DNA from: Halothiobacillus neapolitanus
GTDB taxonomy: Bacteria > Pseudomonadota > Gammaproteobacteria > Halothiobacillales > Halothiobacillaceae
Assembly (NCBI GenBank): GCA_020722165.1
Contig: DYLI01000087.1
Coordinates: forward strand, 1 to 6,878
DNA: 6,878 nucleotides
Direction of reading: 5' to 3'
Each line of letters starts with the position of its first letter. The stretch's first letter is position 1. The notes under the pieces were generated by a model. The model searched no databases and was not told the origin of the DNA. It was given only the letters and a program-made list of their open reading frames with translations. The position numbers and the translations under genes were made by a program. This document shows, piece after piece, positions 1 through 6,651 of this stretch.

Positions 1-153
1 CTGGAGCCGTATTTGATGCAGCAGGGTTTTTTAATGCGCACCCCGCGCGGGCGCATGGCGACGCCTCTGGCATATCGGCATTTCGGGCTGAAGCCGCCGA
101 AACGCACCGAGGCTGCACAAGCCGAATTGCTGGATTTTAATGCCGATGAGTGA
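1..153 (+). CDS. ruvB: Holliday junction branch-migration helicase RuvB (C-terminal end only)
   Basis: This is a partial gene: only the last 50 codons and the TGA stop are present, open from base 1 in frame 1. The visible residues include EPYLMQQGFLMRTPRGRMAT, the strongly conserved end of the RuvB winged-helix domain that contacts DNA, followed by a short variable acidic tail ending in FNADE. RuvB is the AAA+ ATPase that, with RuvA, drives branch migration of Holliday junctions in recombinational repair. The ATPase domains lie upstream of the window and cannot be judged. The stop codon falls inside the start of ybgC, a 14-base overlap. Adjacency of ruvB to ybgC and the tol genes is common in Gammaproteobacteria. 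Identity is firm because the motif is diagnostic. Confidence 0.93.
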   Translation: MEPYLMQQGFLMRTPRGRMATPLAYRHFGLKPPKRTEAAQAELLDFNADE

Positions 154-550
154 ATTTTCGTGGCCGGTGCGCGTCTACTACGAGGACACCGACGCGGGCG
201 GGGTGGTTTTTTATGCCAATTACCTCAAGTTTTTTGAACGGGCGCGCACTGAATTGTTGCGAAAGCACAATATAAATCAGCAAGAACTGCTTGAAACGAC
301 AGGTCTTGTATTCGTGGTACGCCGCGTGCATGTAGAATACCGTTCGTCAGCACGTCTGGATGATGTGCTCGAAATTACCGCACACCCTCGTTTAGATGGT
401 CGAGCACGCTTGATTTTCGAGCAAGAGGCTCACCGCACGGCTGATAACAAACTTTTATGTCGCGCTGAAACTGAAATTATTTGTGTGACTGCCGATAGCT
501 TTCGTCCTCGGCCTTTGCCGCCCGTTATTTTGGAGATTGTATCCTCGTGA
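140..550 (+). CDS. ybgC: Tol-Pal system-associated acyl-CoA thioesterase YbgC
   Basis: The product is a 136-residue cytoplasmic hotdog-fold thioesterase, the usual length for the family. Near the N terminus it carries YYEDTDAGGVVFYANYLKFF (residues 13-32), the family signature. D18 corresponds to the catalytic aspartate known in YbgC/4-hydroxybenzoyl-CoA thioesterase relatives. ERARTELLR follows, where the helix of the hotdog fold is expected. YbgC proteins hydrolyse acyl-CoA thioesters, and a link to phospholipid metabolism has been proposed. YbgC is not needed for Tol-Pal function in E. coli, although it is nearly always encoded first in the cluster. The chosen ATG at 140 lies inside the end of ruvB. 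A second in-frame ATG at 146 is equally plausible, and neither has a strong Shine-Dalgarno sequence. The stop overlaps the GTG start of tolQ, so translation is likely coupled. Confidence 0.95.
   Translation: MPMSEFSWPVRVYYEDTDAGGVVFYANYLKFFERARTELLRKHNINQQELLETTGLVFVVRRVHVEYRSSARLDDVLEITAHPRLDGRARLIFEQEAHRTADNKLLCRAETEIICVTADSFRPRPLPPVILEIVSS
532..535 (+). promoter_or_regulatory. Ribosome binding site supporting the GTG start of tolQ
   Basis: GGAG sits at the end of ybgC, 11 bases before the GTG at 547. The alternative ATG at 586 gives an N terminus closer to E. coli TolQ, but it is preceded only by a C/A-rich stretch without a purine-rich site. This favours the GTG start overlapping the ybgC stop. 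Confidence 0.55.
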
Positions 551-1269
551 ATCCGGCTTCTACTCTGCCTAACACCGCGCCCAATATGTCGATTTTGGGT
601 CTGATTTCCGATGCCAGCCTGCTGGTGCAGGGCGTGATGCTACTGCTTTTGATTGCCTCCATCGTGTCGTGGATGATTATTTTCAACAAGGCGGCGCAAG
701 TGAAGCGTGCCCGTGCGGAGGCTGATGCGTTTGAAGTGCGTTTTTGGTCGGGCGTGAATCTGTCCGAGTTTTACAGCCAGCTGACGCATGAGGAGAAGCC
801 GCGCGTGGGCATGGCCTCGTTGTTTGAGGCGGGGTTTCGTGAGTTTGCGCGTTTACGTCGTCAGGATGCGCAGCACGATCCGGCGATGTTGTTGGAAGGT
901 GCGCAGCGTGGAATGCGCGTGGCCTTGACCCGCGAAATGGATCGCCTCGAAGACCATCTGCCCGTACTGGCGACCATTGGCTCGATCAGCCCATATGTCG
1001 GCCTGTTTGGTACGGTGTGGGGCATCATGGGGTCGTTTATGGGGCTGGCGAATGCGGGTAACACCACCTTGCAAGCCGTTGCACCCGGTATTGCCGAGGC
1101 GTTGGTGGCGACGGCCATGGGCTTGTTCGCCGCCATTCCGGCGGTGGTGGCGTATAACCGCTACACCACGGATGTGGATCGCTTGTTTAACCGTTTGGAT
1201 GGTTTCCAGGAAGAATTTTTGAATCTTCTGCATCGTCAAGGCGCAGCGCGCCAGACCCCGGTGGCCTGA
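547..1269 (+). CDS. tolQ: Tol-Pal motor proton-channel subunit TolQ
   Basis: TolQ is the inner-membrane subunit (MotA/TolQ/ExbB family) that surrounds TolR and converts the proton motive force into movement of TolA during outer-membrane constriction. The 240-residue product has three hydrophobic segments in the expected places: about 25-46, 139-167 (containing SISPYVGLFGTVWGIM) and 181-205 (GIAEALVATAMGLFAAIPAV). T156 and T189 appear to match the channel-lining threonines T145 and T178 of E. coli TolQ. FWSGVNLSEFY in the cytoplasmic part is also typical. The start is a GTG overlapping the ybgC stop in a GTGA junction. This gives about 13 extra residues before M14, where a shorter, E. coli-like protein would begin. 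tolR starts one base after the TGA stop. Identity is firm; only the start is uncertain. Confidence 0.96.
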   Translation: MNPASTLPNTAPNMSILGLISDASLLVQGVMLLLLIASIVSWMIIFNKAAQVKRARAEADAFEVRFWSGVNLSEFYSQLTHEEKPRVGMASLFEAGFREFARLRRQDAQHDPAMLLEGAQRGMRVALTREMDRLEDHLPVLATIGSISPYVGLFGTVWGIMGSFMGLANAGNTTLQAVAPGIAEALVATAMGLFAAIPAVVAYNRYTTDVDRLFNRLDGFQEEFLNLLHRQGAARQTPVA

Positions 1270-1270
1270 G

Positions 1271-1732
1271 ATGGCGGCAATGGCTAAAGGTCGTGGTCGC
1301 CCGGGTCGTCGGCGCGCGGTGGCAGAAATCAACGTCGTGCCTTACATCGACGTGATGTTGGTGTTGCTGATTATTTTTATGGTGACCGCGCCGATGTTGC
1401 AGCAGGGGATTGAGGTGGATACACCGAAAACCGCTTCGGAAACGCTTTCGAGCAAGAAAGAACCGCCCGTGGTGGTGAGTGTGGATAAGGACGGTTTGTT
1501 CTACCTTAATGTGGCCGAAAATCCGAATGTTGCATTAACCCCTGACGTTATTCAGGCGCGGGTTGAGGCCTATCGTAAGCTGCATCCTGATGTGCCGGTG
1601 TTGGTGAAGGGCGATCAGGCCGTGCCGTATGCCAAGGTTATTGAAGCCATGGCGATGGTGAAAGTCGCGGGCGTGGACAAAGTGGGTCTGGTGACCATAT
1701 CGCCTGCGCCCCCCAACGCGAGCGGAAAATAA
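1271..1732 (+). CDS. tolR: Tol-Pal motor subunit TolR
   Basis: TolR is the ExbD/TolR-family partner of TolQ: a single-span inner-membrane protein with a periplasmic domain that dimerises and is thought to contact peptidoglycan. The product has 153 residues, slightly longer than E. coli TolR (142). It begins with a basic cytoplasmic tail (KGRGRPGRRR), followed by AEINVVPYIDVMLVLLIIFM. D27 in this stretch corresponds to the essential proton-carrying aspartate (D23 in E. coli). The transmembrane helix covers about 23-43. The periplasmic part shows VPVLVKGDQAVPYAKVIEAM and AGVDKVGLVT, both family-typical. The ATG at 1271 lies one base after the tolQ stop; an in-frame ATG at 1280 is possible. The protein ends in a short proline-rich tail, PAPPNASGK. 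tolA starts three bases after the stop. Confidence 0.95.
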   Translation: MAAMAKGRGRPGRRRAVAEINVVPYIDVMLVLLIIFMVTAPMLQQGIEVDTPKTASETLSSKKEPPVVVSVDKDGLFYLNVAENPNVALTPDVIQARVEAYRKLHPDVPVLVKGDQAVPYAKVIEAMAMVKVAGVDKVGLVTISPAPPNASGK

Positions 1733-1735
1733 GTC

Positions 1736-3028
1736 ATGTTCGCTGCGATGAAGCGGATGCCGCGTTCACTGCTGATTTCGATCGTGCTGCATCTAGTGTT
1801 GCTGGCGGTGATACTTGTGTCATTCAAATGGCATCAGCCGGAAGAGCAGGAGCCTGCATCTTCTGGTGAGCCCGAGCCAATACAGGCCGTGATGGTTGAT
1901 GCGGCGACGATTGAGTCCGAAATGGACAAAATCAAGCAAGCCGAAGAAAAACGCGAAAAGGCCGAGCAGCAACGTGAAGCGGCTTTGGAGCGGAAACAGG
2001 CCGAAGCCAAGCGTAAGGCTAATGAAGCCGAGCAGCGCCAAAAAGATGCACAAGCACGCGCAGACGCGGCGGAAAAACAGGCGGAAGCCAAGACGGCGGC
2101 CGCAGAGCGCAAAGCCGCTGAGGCCGAGCGTCAAGCCGAAGCTCAGGCGAAAGCAGCCGAGGAAAAAGCGCAAGCAGCTAAACAGGCGGCCAAGGAAGTC
2201 GAGCAGAAAGCGCAGGAGCAGGCCGAAATTGCCCTGAAAAAGCAGCAAGAATCAGACAAAAAGCTAGCTGCTGAAGCTGCGGCAAAAGCCAAAGCAGATG
2301 CCGAACAAGCTGCGAAGTCGGCCGAAGCCAAAAAAGCAGCTGAAGCGAAAGCTAAGGCCGATGCGGAAGCCAAGGAAAAACAGGCGGCTGACAGCGCAAC
2401 GAAAGCTAAATTATCCGCTGAGGCTAAAGCCAAGGCTGATGCAGAGGAAAAGGCGGCACAAGCCAAAAAAGCCGAAACGGAAGCTAAAGAAAAAGCTAAA
2501 GCGGATGCCCTGTCCAAGGCCAAAGCCGCTGAGGATGCCAAACTCAAAGCCGAAGCGGATGCGGCCGCCAAAACCAAAGCCGATGCGAAGGCTAAGGCGG
2601 ATGCTGACGCGGCGCAGAAAGCCAAATTGGCACAAGAGGCGGCGGCCAAGCAGAAGGCTGAAGCCGAACAACGGCGTAAGGCCGAATTGGCAGCGTCGTT
2701 GGCGATAGAGGAGAACGCAAACGCCAAGGTGGCGAGCGACAAGCGTTTAAGTGGCTTGCGCGATCAATATATTGCCTCCATTCGCACCAAGGTAGAGCGC
2801 AACTGGTTGCAGCCGCCAAGCATGCAGTCGAGCATGAGTTGTGAAGTCCATGTCACGCAGATGCCTGGCGGCATGGTGATGGATGTGCGCGCTGAAAAAT
2901 GCACCGGAGATGACTTATTTAAGCGTTCGGTCATCGCGGCGGTGGAAAAGGCCAGCCCTTTACCCCCGCCACCCGACCCCGCATTGTTCGAACGTGACCT
3001 TGTTTTTATTTTTAAACCCACGCTTTAA
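1736..3028 (+). CDS. tolA: Tol-Pal envelope-spanning protein TolA
   Basis: TolA is anchored in the inner membrane by one helix and reaches across the periplasm to Pal and TolB. It is also the usual receptor for filamentous phage and group A colicins. The 430-residue protein shows all three domains. Domain I is an N-terminal anchor at about 11-30; S15 and H19 match the S-x3-H motif that contacts TolQ-TolR. Domain II (about 55-335) is a very long Ala/Lys/Glu-rich helix made of short AEAKAKADA-like repeats. Domain III (about 338-430) contains LRDQYIASIRTKVERNWLQP, PGGMVMDVRAEKC and PPPPDPALFERDLVFIFKP. The only two cysteines, C369 and C389, occupy the positions of the structural disulfide of E. 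coli domain III. The ATG at 1736 follows a weak AGCGGA site; an in-frame ATG at 1748 is possible. Length is close to E. coli TolA (421). Confidence 0.96.
   Translation: MFAAMKRMPRSLLISIVLHLVLLAVILVSFKWHQPEEQEPASSGEPEPIQAVMVDAATIESEMDKIKQAEEKREKAEQQREAALERKQAEAKRKANEAEQRQKDAQARADAAEKQAEAKTAAAERKAAEAERQAEAQAKAAEEKAQAAKQAAKEVEQKAQEQAEIALKKQQESDKKLAAEAAAKAKADAEQAAKSAEAKKAAEAKAKADAEAKEKQAADSATKAKLSAEAKAKADAEEKAAQAKKAETEAKEKAKADALSKAKAAEDAKLKAEADAAAKTKADAKAKADADAAQKAKLAQEAAAKQKAEAEQRRKAELAASLAIEENANAKVASDKRLSGLRDQYIASIRTKVERNWLQPPSMQSSMSCEVHVTQMPGGMVMDVRAEKCTGDDLFKRSVIAAVEKASPLPPPPDPALFERDLVFIFKPTL
1920..2700 (+). repeat. Low-complexity Ala/Lys/Glu repeat region encoding TolA domain II
   Basis: About 780 bases of imperfect short repeats within tolA are built from GCC/GCG/GCT, AAA/AAG, GAA and GAT codons, giving units such as AKAKADAE. 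The units vary in length and codon choice, so this looks like an old, diverged repeat rather than a recent tandem expansion. The composition creates long open frames on both strands that are not genes. It would be a likely site for length variation between strains. Confidence 0.8.
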
Positions 3029-3038
3029 CCTGAACTAT

Positions 3039-3043
3039 TGAGG
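3039..3043 (+). promoter_or_regulatory. Ribosome binding site of tolB
   Basis: TGAGG lies in the 23-base gap between tolA and tolB, 8 bases before the ATG at 3052. It is one of the clearest Shine-Dalgarno sequences in the operon and supports the chosen tolB start, which also leaves an intact signal peptide. Confidence 0.6.
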
Positions 3044-3051
3044 CCGCAGCT

Positions 3052-4314
3052 ATGCCCCGTTTACTCATCGCTCTGTTGTTAATGCTCGCCGCCCTTCCGG
3101 CACGCGCTGTGTTGCAAATCGACATTACCCAAGGCACGGACGGCACGTTGCCGATTGCGGTGGTGCCCTTTGGCGGCAGTGCGCCGGAGGATATTGCGCA
3201 GATCGTAAGTAGCGATTTGGCGCGCAGTGGTCAGTTCAATACCCTGGCACCGAACGCCATGCCGGAACGCCCGATGGATCCGCAACAGGTGAATCTGGAC
3301 GCGTGGCGCGCGGTGAAGCGCGATTATCTGGTCGTGGGCAGTGTGCGACCAGACGCAGGCAACTTCGCGCTGGAGTTTTATGTGCTGGATGTTATCAATG
3401 GCAAGCAGCTCACTGCCATGAGTGTGACTGCGTCCAAGTCGGACTTGCGCATGGGCGCGCACCGGGTGGCGGATATTGTGTATGAAGCGATTACCGGGGT
3501 GAAAGGCGCTTTTGCTACGCGTATTGCCTATATCACCGAAACAGGTCAGCCGCCGGTGCGACGCTATAGCCTGGAAGTGGCCGATAGTGACGGTTACAAC
3601 CCGCAAAGTATCCTTGAATCCAAAGAGCCCGTCATGTCGCCTGCATGGTCGAAAGATGGGCGCAAGTTGGCTTATGTTTCGTTTGAAAGCCGCCGTTCAA
3701 GCATTTATGTGCAGGATGTGTTCAGCGGTCGGCGTGAGCTGGTGTCATCTTTCCCTTCGATTAACGGCTCGCCAAGCTGGTCACCCGATGGCCGCAAGCT
3801 GGCATTGACGCTTTCCAAGGATGGCAATGCGGAAATTTATGTATTGGACTTGGCGACGCGCCAGACCACGCGCCTGACCAATAGCGCGGCGATTGATACC
3901 GAAGCCAGTTGGTTGCCGGATGGCAGTGGCATCGTGTTCACTTCAGATCGCGGCGGGCGTCCTCAGACCTATCAAGTAGGCGTGGGCGGCGGCGCACCCA
4001 AGCGTTTGACGTTTGATGGTGGCTACAATGCGCGTCCTAGCGTATCGCCGGATGGTCAATTTTTAGCCACAGTGCAGTCCTGTGGCGGCGGCTTTTGTAT
4101 TGCAGTGCTTGACTTGAAAACGGGCGCGTCGCGCACGGTGTCGAAAGGCTCGCAGGATGAAGCGCCAAGTTATGCACCGAACAGCGCCATGTTGTTGTAT
4201 GCCTCGGGCGGCGGTGTACTGCGCGTGGCGTCGGTGTTGGGGCAGGCCAATACCACGTTGAGCCTGCAAAAAGGCAAGGTACGTGATCCGGCATGGGGGC
4301 CGTTCCGTCAATGA
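3052..4314 (+). CDS. tolB: Tol-Pal periplasmic beta-propeller protein TolB
   Basis: TolB is a periplasmic protein that binds Pal through its beta-propeller and TolA through its N terminus, so that the motor can regulate Pal's grip on peptidoglycan. The 420-residue precursor starts with a signal peptide, MPRLLIALLLMLAALPARA, with likely cleavage after A19. The mature N terminus (VLQIDITQG) would be the TolA-binding segment. An alpha/beta domain follows (IAVVPFGG, LVVGSVRP). From about residue 195 come propeller blades with PD40-type motifs: SPAWSKDGRKLAYVSFE, SPSWSPDGRKLALTLSKDGN, ASWLPDGSGIVFTSDRGG and RPSVSPDGQFLA. The protein ends in PAWGPFRQ, the normal TolB end, so it is complete. Two cysteines, C344 and C349 (CGGGFC), are the only ones in the protein and are unusual. 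Its normal partner gene pal does not follow; instead the stop overlaps the likely start of cpoB. Confidence 0.96.
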   Translation: MPRLLIALLLMLAALPARAVLQIDITQGTDGTLPIAVVPFGGSAPEDIAQIVSSDLARSGQFNTLAPNAMPERPMDPQQVNLDAWRAVKRDYLVVGSVRPDAGNFALEFYVLDVINGKQLTAMSVTASKSDLRMGAHRVADIVYEAITGVKGAFATRIAYITETGQPPVRRYSLEVADSDGYNPQSILESKEPVMSPAWSKDGRKLAYVSFESRRSSIYVQDVFSGRRELVSSFPSINGSPSWSPDGRKLALTLSKDGNAEIYVLDLATRQTTRLTNSAAIDTEASWLPDGSGIVFTSDRGGRPQTYQVGVGGGAPKRLTFDGGYNARPSVSPDGQFLATVQSCGGGFCIAVLDLKTGASRTVSKGSQDEAPSYAPNSAMLLYASGGGVLRVASVLGQANTTLSLQKGKVRDPAWGPFRQ

Positions 4315-5099
4315 AGCAGCAGAATTTAATGCCTAAGCACTCAGGTTTAACCCCCAGGATGCTGGCTCAAGCCGTGGCGGCGACCTTGCTGCTGGCTGCG
4401 GGTTTGCCTGCCTTGGCCGAGCCGGTTGCAGTTGCCACGCCCACACAAAATGTCATGAGCGAAATCATGAATCGCCAGCAACAGATGCAGGTCGAGTTGA
4501 GCGAACTTCGTGATTTGGTGGAGCGGCAGGGCCATGAGCTGGAAATGCTCAAACGCGCGCAAAAAGAAACGTATATGGATACCGATCAGCGTATTCGTGC
4601 TCTGGATGCCGCGATGCGTCCGGCGGCAGGGGCTACACCCGTGTCGCTGCCAGCTCCCGTTGCGCCGGCAACTCCGGCAACGCAGCCTGCTATCGTCGCG
4701 CAGTCTGCCTTTGCGGATGACCAAGCAAAATACGACCAAGGCTTGAAATTGCTCAGAGAAGGGCAGTATCAGCCCGCAGTGAAAATGTTTGACCAAGTGA
4801 TTAAGGCCAGCCCGCCAAGCGCCAACCGCCCCAATGCACTGTATTGGACGGGTGAGGCTTATGTCGTGCTAGGGGATTTGAAGTCGGCTCTGAATGCGTT
4901 TGAACAGGTGGTGCAGGATAGTCCCGCGCACCAAAAGGCGGCGGATGCGCAGCTAAAAATCGGTTACATTTACTACGATCAAAAAAATTATGCGCGCGCA
5001 CGCGAGATTTTGAATAAAGTTAAAACACAATTCCCCGGCACGCAGGCAGCGACCTTGGCTGAGCAGCGCTTGAAACGTATGCAGAGTGAAGGTGTGTAA
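4311..5099 (+). CDS. cpoB: Cell division coordinator CpoB (YbgF), periplasmic TPR protein
   Basis: CpoB links septal peptidoglycan synthesis (PBP1B-LpoB in E. coli) with Tol-driven outer-membrane constriction, and binds TolA. From the ATG at 4311 the product has 262 residues. It has a long signal peptide with hydrophobic core AVAATLLLAAGLPALA and likely cleavage after A36. A coiled coil follows at about 49-82 (heptad-like SEIMNRQQQMQVELSELRD), where the family trimerises. Next comes a Pro/Ala linker at about 98-130, then about three TPR repeats from 137 to the end (YDQGLKLLREGQYQPAVKMF, ALYWTGEAYVVLGDLKSALN, KIGYIYYDQKNYARAREILN). There is no cysteine, hence no lipobox. I chose 4311 because it makes an ATGA overlap with the tolB stop, with GGGGG 11 bases upstream. 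In-frame ATGs at 4293 and 4329 are alternatives. The gene sits where pal would normally be. Confidence 0.93.
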   Translation: MKQQNLMPKHSGLTPRMLAQAVAATLLLAAGLPALAEPVAVATPTQNVMSEIMNRQQQMQVELSELRDLVERQGHELEMLKRAQKETYMDTDQRIRALDAAMRPAAGATPVSLPAPVAPATPATQPAIVAQSAFADDQAKYDQGLKLLREGQYQPAVKMFDQVIKASPPSANRPNALYWTGEAYVVLGDLKSALNAFEQVVQDSPAHQKAADAQLKIGYIYYDQKNYARAREILNKVKTQFPGTQAATLAEQRLKRMQSEGV

Positions 5100-5105
5100 T
5101 CGCTG

Positions 5106-5768
5106 ATGAGTGAATTGGAACGTAACGATGCGAATGTGCGCATTACAGAAATTTTTTATTCCCTGCAAGGCGAATCCACGCGCGTAGGGTTGCCAACGGT
5201 TTTTGTGCGACTAACCGGCTGCCCGCTGCGTTGCGTCTATTGCGATAGTGCGTATGCGTTTACTGGTGGCGAGAAGTGGAGCATTAACGCCATTCTGGCG
5301 GAAGTGGCCAAACATCAAACCAAATGGGTGTGCGTTACGGGCGGGGAGCCGTTGGCGCAAAAAAGCTGCCTGCCACTTTTGACGGCGCTGTGCGATGCGG
5401 GTTACGACGTGAGTCTGGAAACCAGCGGTGCCTTGGACATCGCGCCGGTCGATTTGCGCGTCAGTCGCATTATGGACATCAAAACCCCCGCATCCGGCGA
5501 AGTGCAACGCAATCGTTATGCAAATATCGAGTTATTGCGACCCACGGATGAAGTGAAGTTCGTGATTAGTGATCGAGATGATTATCTATGGTCAGCGGAC
5601 TGCGTGCGTCAATATGATCTGACGCAGCGTTGTCCGGTGCTGTTTTCCTCCGTGTTTCATCAGCTTGCGCCGCGCGATTTGGCCGAATGGGTACTGGGAG
5701 ATCATCTTGCGGTGCGCTTTCAGTTGCAGATGCACAAAATGCTGTGGGATGAGGCGCAAGGAAGATGA
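5106..5768 (+). CDS. queE: 7-carboxy-7-deazaguanine synthase QueE (radical SAM)
   Basis: QueE converts 6-carboxy-tetrahydropterin to 7-carboxy-7-deazaguanine using S-adenosylmethionine, an iron-sulfur cluster and Mg2+, on the path to preQ0 and queuosine in tRNA. The 220-residue protein shows the family's N-terminal FYSLQGESTRVGLPTVFVRL (17-36), then CPLRCVYC with the cluster cysteines C39, C43 and C46. The C-x3-C-x2-C spacing is the ordinary radical-SAM pattern. VTGGEPL, the motif contacting S-adenosylmethionine, follows. SLETSGA and DIKTPASGE are further QueE blocks. The end, FQLQMHKMLWDEAQGR, is typical of the proteobacterial form. The ATG at 5106 comes 6 bases after the cpoB stop, with a distant GAAGG as the only visible ribosome site. 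The stop overlaps the queC start (ATGA). Identity is firm. Confidence 0.95.
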   Translation: MSELERNDANVRITEIFYSLQGESTRVGLPTVFVRLTGCPLRCVYCDSAYAFTGGEKWSINAILAEVAKHQTKWVCVTGGEPLAQKSCLPLLTALCDAGYDVSLETSGALDIAPVDLRVSRIMDIKTPASGEVQRNRYANIELLRPTDEVKFVISDRDDYLWSADCVRQYDLTQRCPVLFSSVFHQLAPRDLAEWVLGDHLAVRFQLQMHKMLWDEAQGR

Positions 5769-6463
5769 GTGCTGAGGAGTTAAAACAAGCTCCACGCGCA
5801 GTTGTGCTTGTTTCAGGAGGATTGGATTCGGCAACGGTGCTGGCGATCGCGCGCAGTCAAGGCTTTGAGTGTTACGCGCTCAGCGTTGATTACGGCCAGA
5901 GGCACAAGGCAGAGCTTGAGGCCGCAAAACGGGTTGCCGCCATGCTGGGTGCTCACTCGCACCGGCAGGTGCACGTCGATTTGGGATCGATGGGCGGATC
6001 GGCACTGACGGACGCTGGGATCGCTGTGCCGGAAAATATCGAGCCAGGGATTCCTGTCACCTATGTTCCGGCACGCAATACCATTATGTTGTCGATTGCT
6101 CTCGGTTGGGCTGAGGTGCTCGGTGCGCGAGATATATTTCTCGGCGTGAATGCGGTCGATTACTCGGGCTATCCCGACTGTCGGCCTGAATTCATTACTG
6201 CGTTTGAAACACTTGCAAATCTGGCGACCAAAGCCGGCGTGCAAGGGCGCGGTTTTACGATTCACGCGCCCTTACTGCGTATGAGCAAGGCAGAGATTGT
6301 GATGTGCGGTCAGGAACTGGGCGTTGACTACGCACAGACCGTGAGTTGCTATCAGGCGGATGATGAAGGACGCGCGTGTGGGCGCTGTGATGCGTGTCGT
6401 CTACGTTCAACGGGGTTCAATGAGGCGGCGCTGCCTGACCCAACACGCTACGCAAATGCCTAG
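5765..6463 (+). CDS. queC: 7-cyano-7-deazaguanine (preQ0) synthase QueC
   Basis: QueC uses ATP and ammonia to turn 7-carboxy-7-deazaguanine, the QueE product, into preQ0, the next step towards queuosine at the wobble base of Asp, Asn, His and Tyr tRNAs. The 232-residue protein carries the PP-loop SGGLDS at 17-22. Family blocks YALSVDYGQRH, YVPARNTIMLSIALGWAE and GVNAVDYSGYPDCRPEFI follow. A C-terminal zinc site C-x9-C-x2-C-x2-C is formed by C195, C205, C208 and C211 (within CGRCDAC). All key residues are present and the length is normal. The ATG at 5765 overlaps the queE stop, and GAGG at 5751-5754 inside queE is a good ribosome site. queC is probably the last gene of the protein-coding unit; I see no convincing intrinsic terminator after its TAG. 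Confidence 0.96.
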   Translation: MSAEELKQAPRAVVLVSGGLDSATVLAIARSQGFECYALSVDYGQRHKAELEAAKRVAAMLGAHSHRQVHVDLGSMGGSALTDAGIAVPENIEPGIPVTYVPARNTIMLSIALGWAEVLGARDIFLGVNAVDYSGYPDCRPEFITAFETLANLATKAGVQGRGFTIHAPLLRMSKAEIVMCGQELGVDYAQTVSCYQADDEGRACGRCDACRLRSTGFNEAALPDPTRYANA

Positions 6464-6475
6464 GCGTAAAAAATA

Positions 6476-6503
6476 TTGCGCTAGAAAGCTTTGCGTGTAA
6501 AAT
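6476..6503 (+). promoter_or_regulatory. Possible weak promoter for tRNA-Lys(CUU)
   Basis: A good -10 match, TAAAAT (6498-6503), lies just upstream of the first tRNA. The best -35 candidate is poor: TTGCGC at 6476-6481, three of six matches, 16-base spacer. The bases after the -10 (ATCGGCC) are GC-rich, as in stable-RNA promoters. Transcription would begin near 6510, leaving only about 7-8 bases before the mature tRNA. Read-through from queC is an alternative. Confidence 0.4.
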
Positions 6504-6517
6504 ATCGGCCTTCGTTT

Positions 6518-6593
<76 letters not shown>

Positions 6594-6615
6594 AGAAATT
6601 AGTTCTAAAATCTGG

Positions 6616-6643
6616 TTGACAAAGATTGAATCAGATATAGAAT
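6616..6643 (+). promoter_or_regulatory. Promoter with GC-rich discriminator upstream of tRNA-Lys(UUU)
   Basis: A perfect -35, TTGACA (6616-6621), is followed after 16 bases by TAGAAT (6638-6643), five of six matches to the -10 consensus. The next bases are GCGCAACC, a GC-rich discriminator of the kind that makes tRNA and rRNA promoters sensitive to ppGpp in proteobacteria. Transcription would start near 6650, giving a leader of about 36 bases before the second tRNA. This implies that the second tRNA can be expressed independently of the first. Confidence 0.75.
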
Positions 6644-6651
6644 GCGCAACC

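Noticed and set aside
853..1332. 159-codon minus-strand open frame opposite tolQ and the start of tolR
   Set aside because: It overlaps highly conserved TolQ membrane segments, has no recognisable domain, and is His/Arg-rich as expected of a shadow frame.
1896..2237. Plus-strand Lys/Arg-rich open frames within tolA (also 2298-2708)
   Set aside because: They are shifted-frame readings of the same repeat; the extreme basic composition is an artefact and no ribosome site was seen.
2143..2742. 199-codon open frame on the minus strand inside tolA, rich in Ala, Ser and Leu
   Set aside because: It is the complement of the Ala/Lys/Glu repeat of TolA domain II, whose codon composition avoids stops on the other strand. 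It shows no domain and lies entirely within a certain gene.
4293..4295. Upstream ATG as the start of cpoB
   Set aside because: It would add six residues before the signal peptide and deepen the overlap with tolB. The GGGGG just before 4311 and the ATGA overlap favour 4311, though 4293 cannot be excluded.
1..6463. Undescribed defence, toxin or mobile system hidden among the genes
   Set aside because: Every stretch up to queC is occupied by recognised housekeeping genes with gaps of at most 23 bases, leaving no room for an extra system on the coding strand.
6464..6500. Possible intrinsic terminator after queC around the AAAGCTTT palindrome (6485-6492)
   Set aside because: The palindrome is only 8 bases with no room for a loop and no T-tract follows, so I cannot support a terminator.
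6610..6636. Imperfect inverted repeat ATCTGGTT / AATCAGAT near the -35 box of the tRNA-Lys(UUU) promoter
   Set aside because: One mismatch in 8 bp within AT-rich sequence; close to what chance would give, and no T-tract to make it a terminator of the first tRNA.
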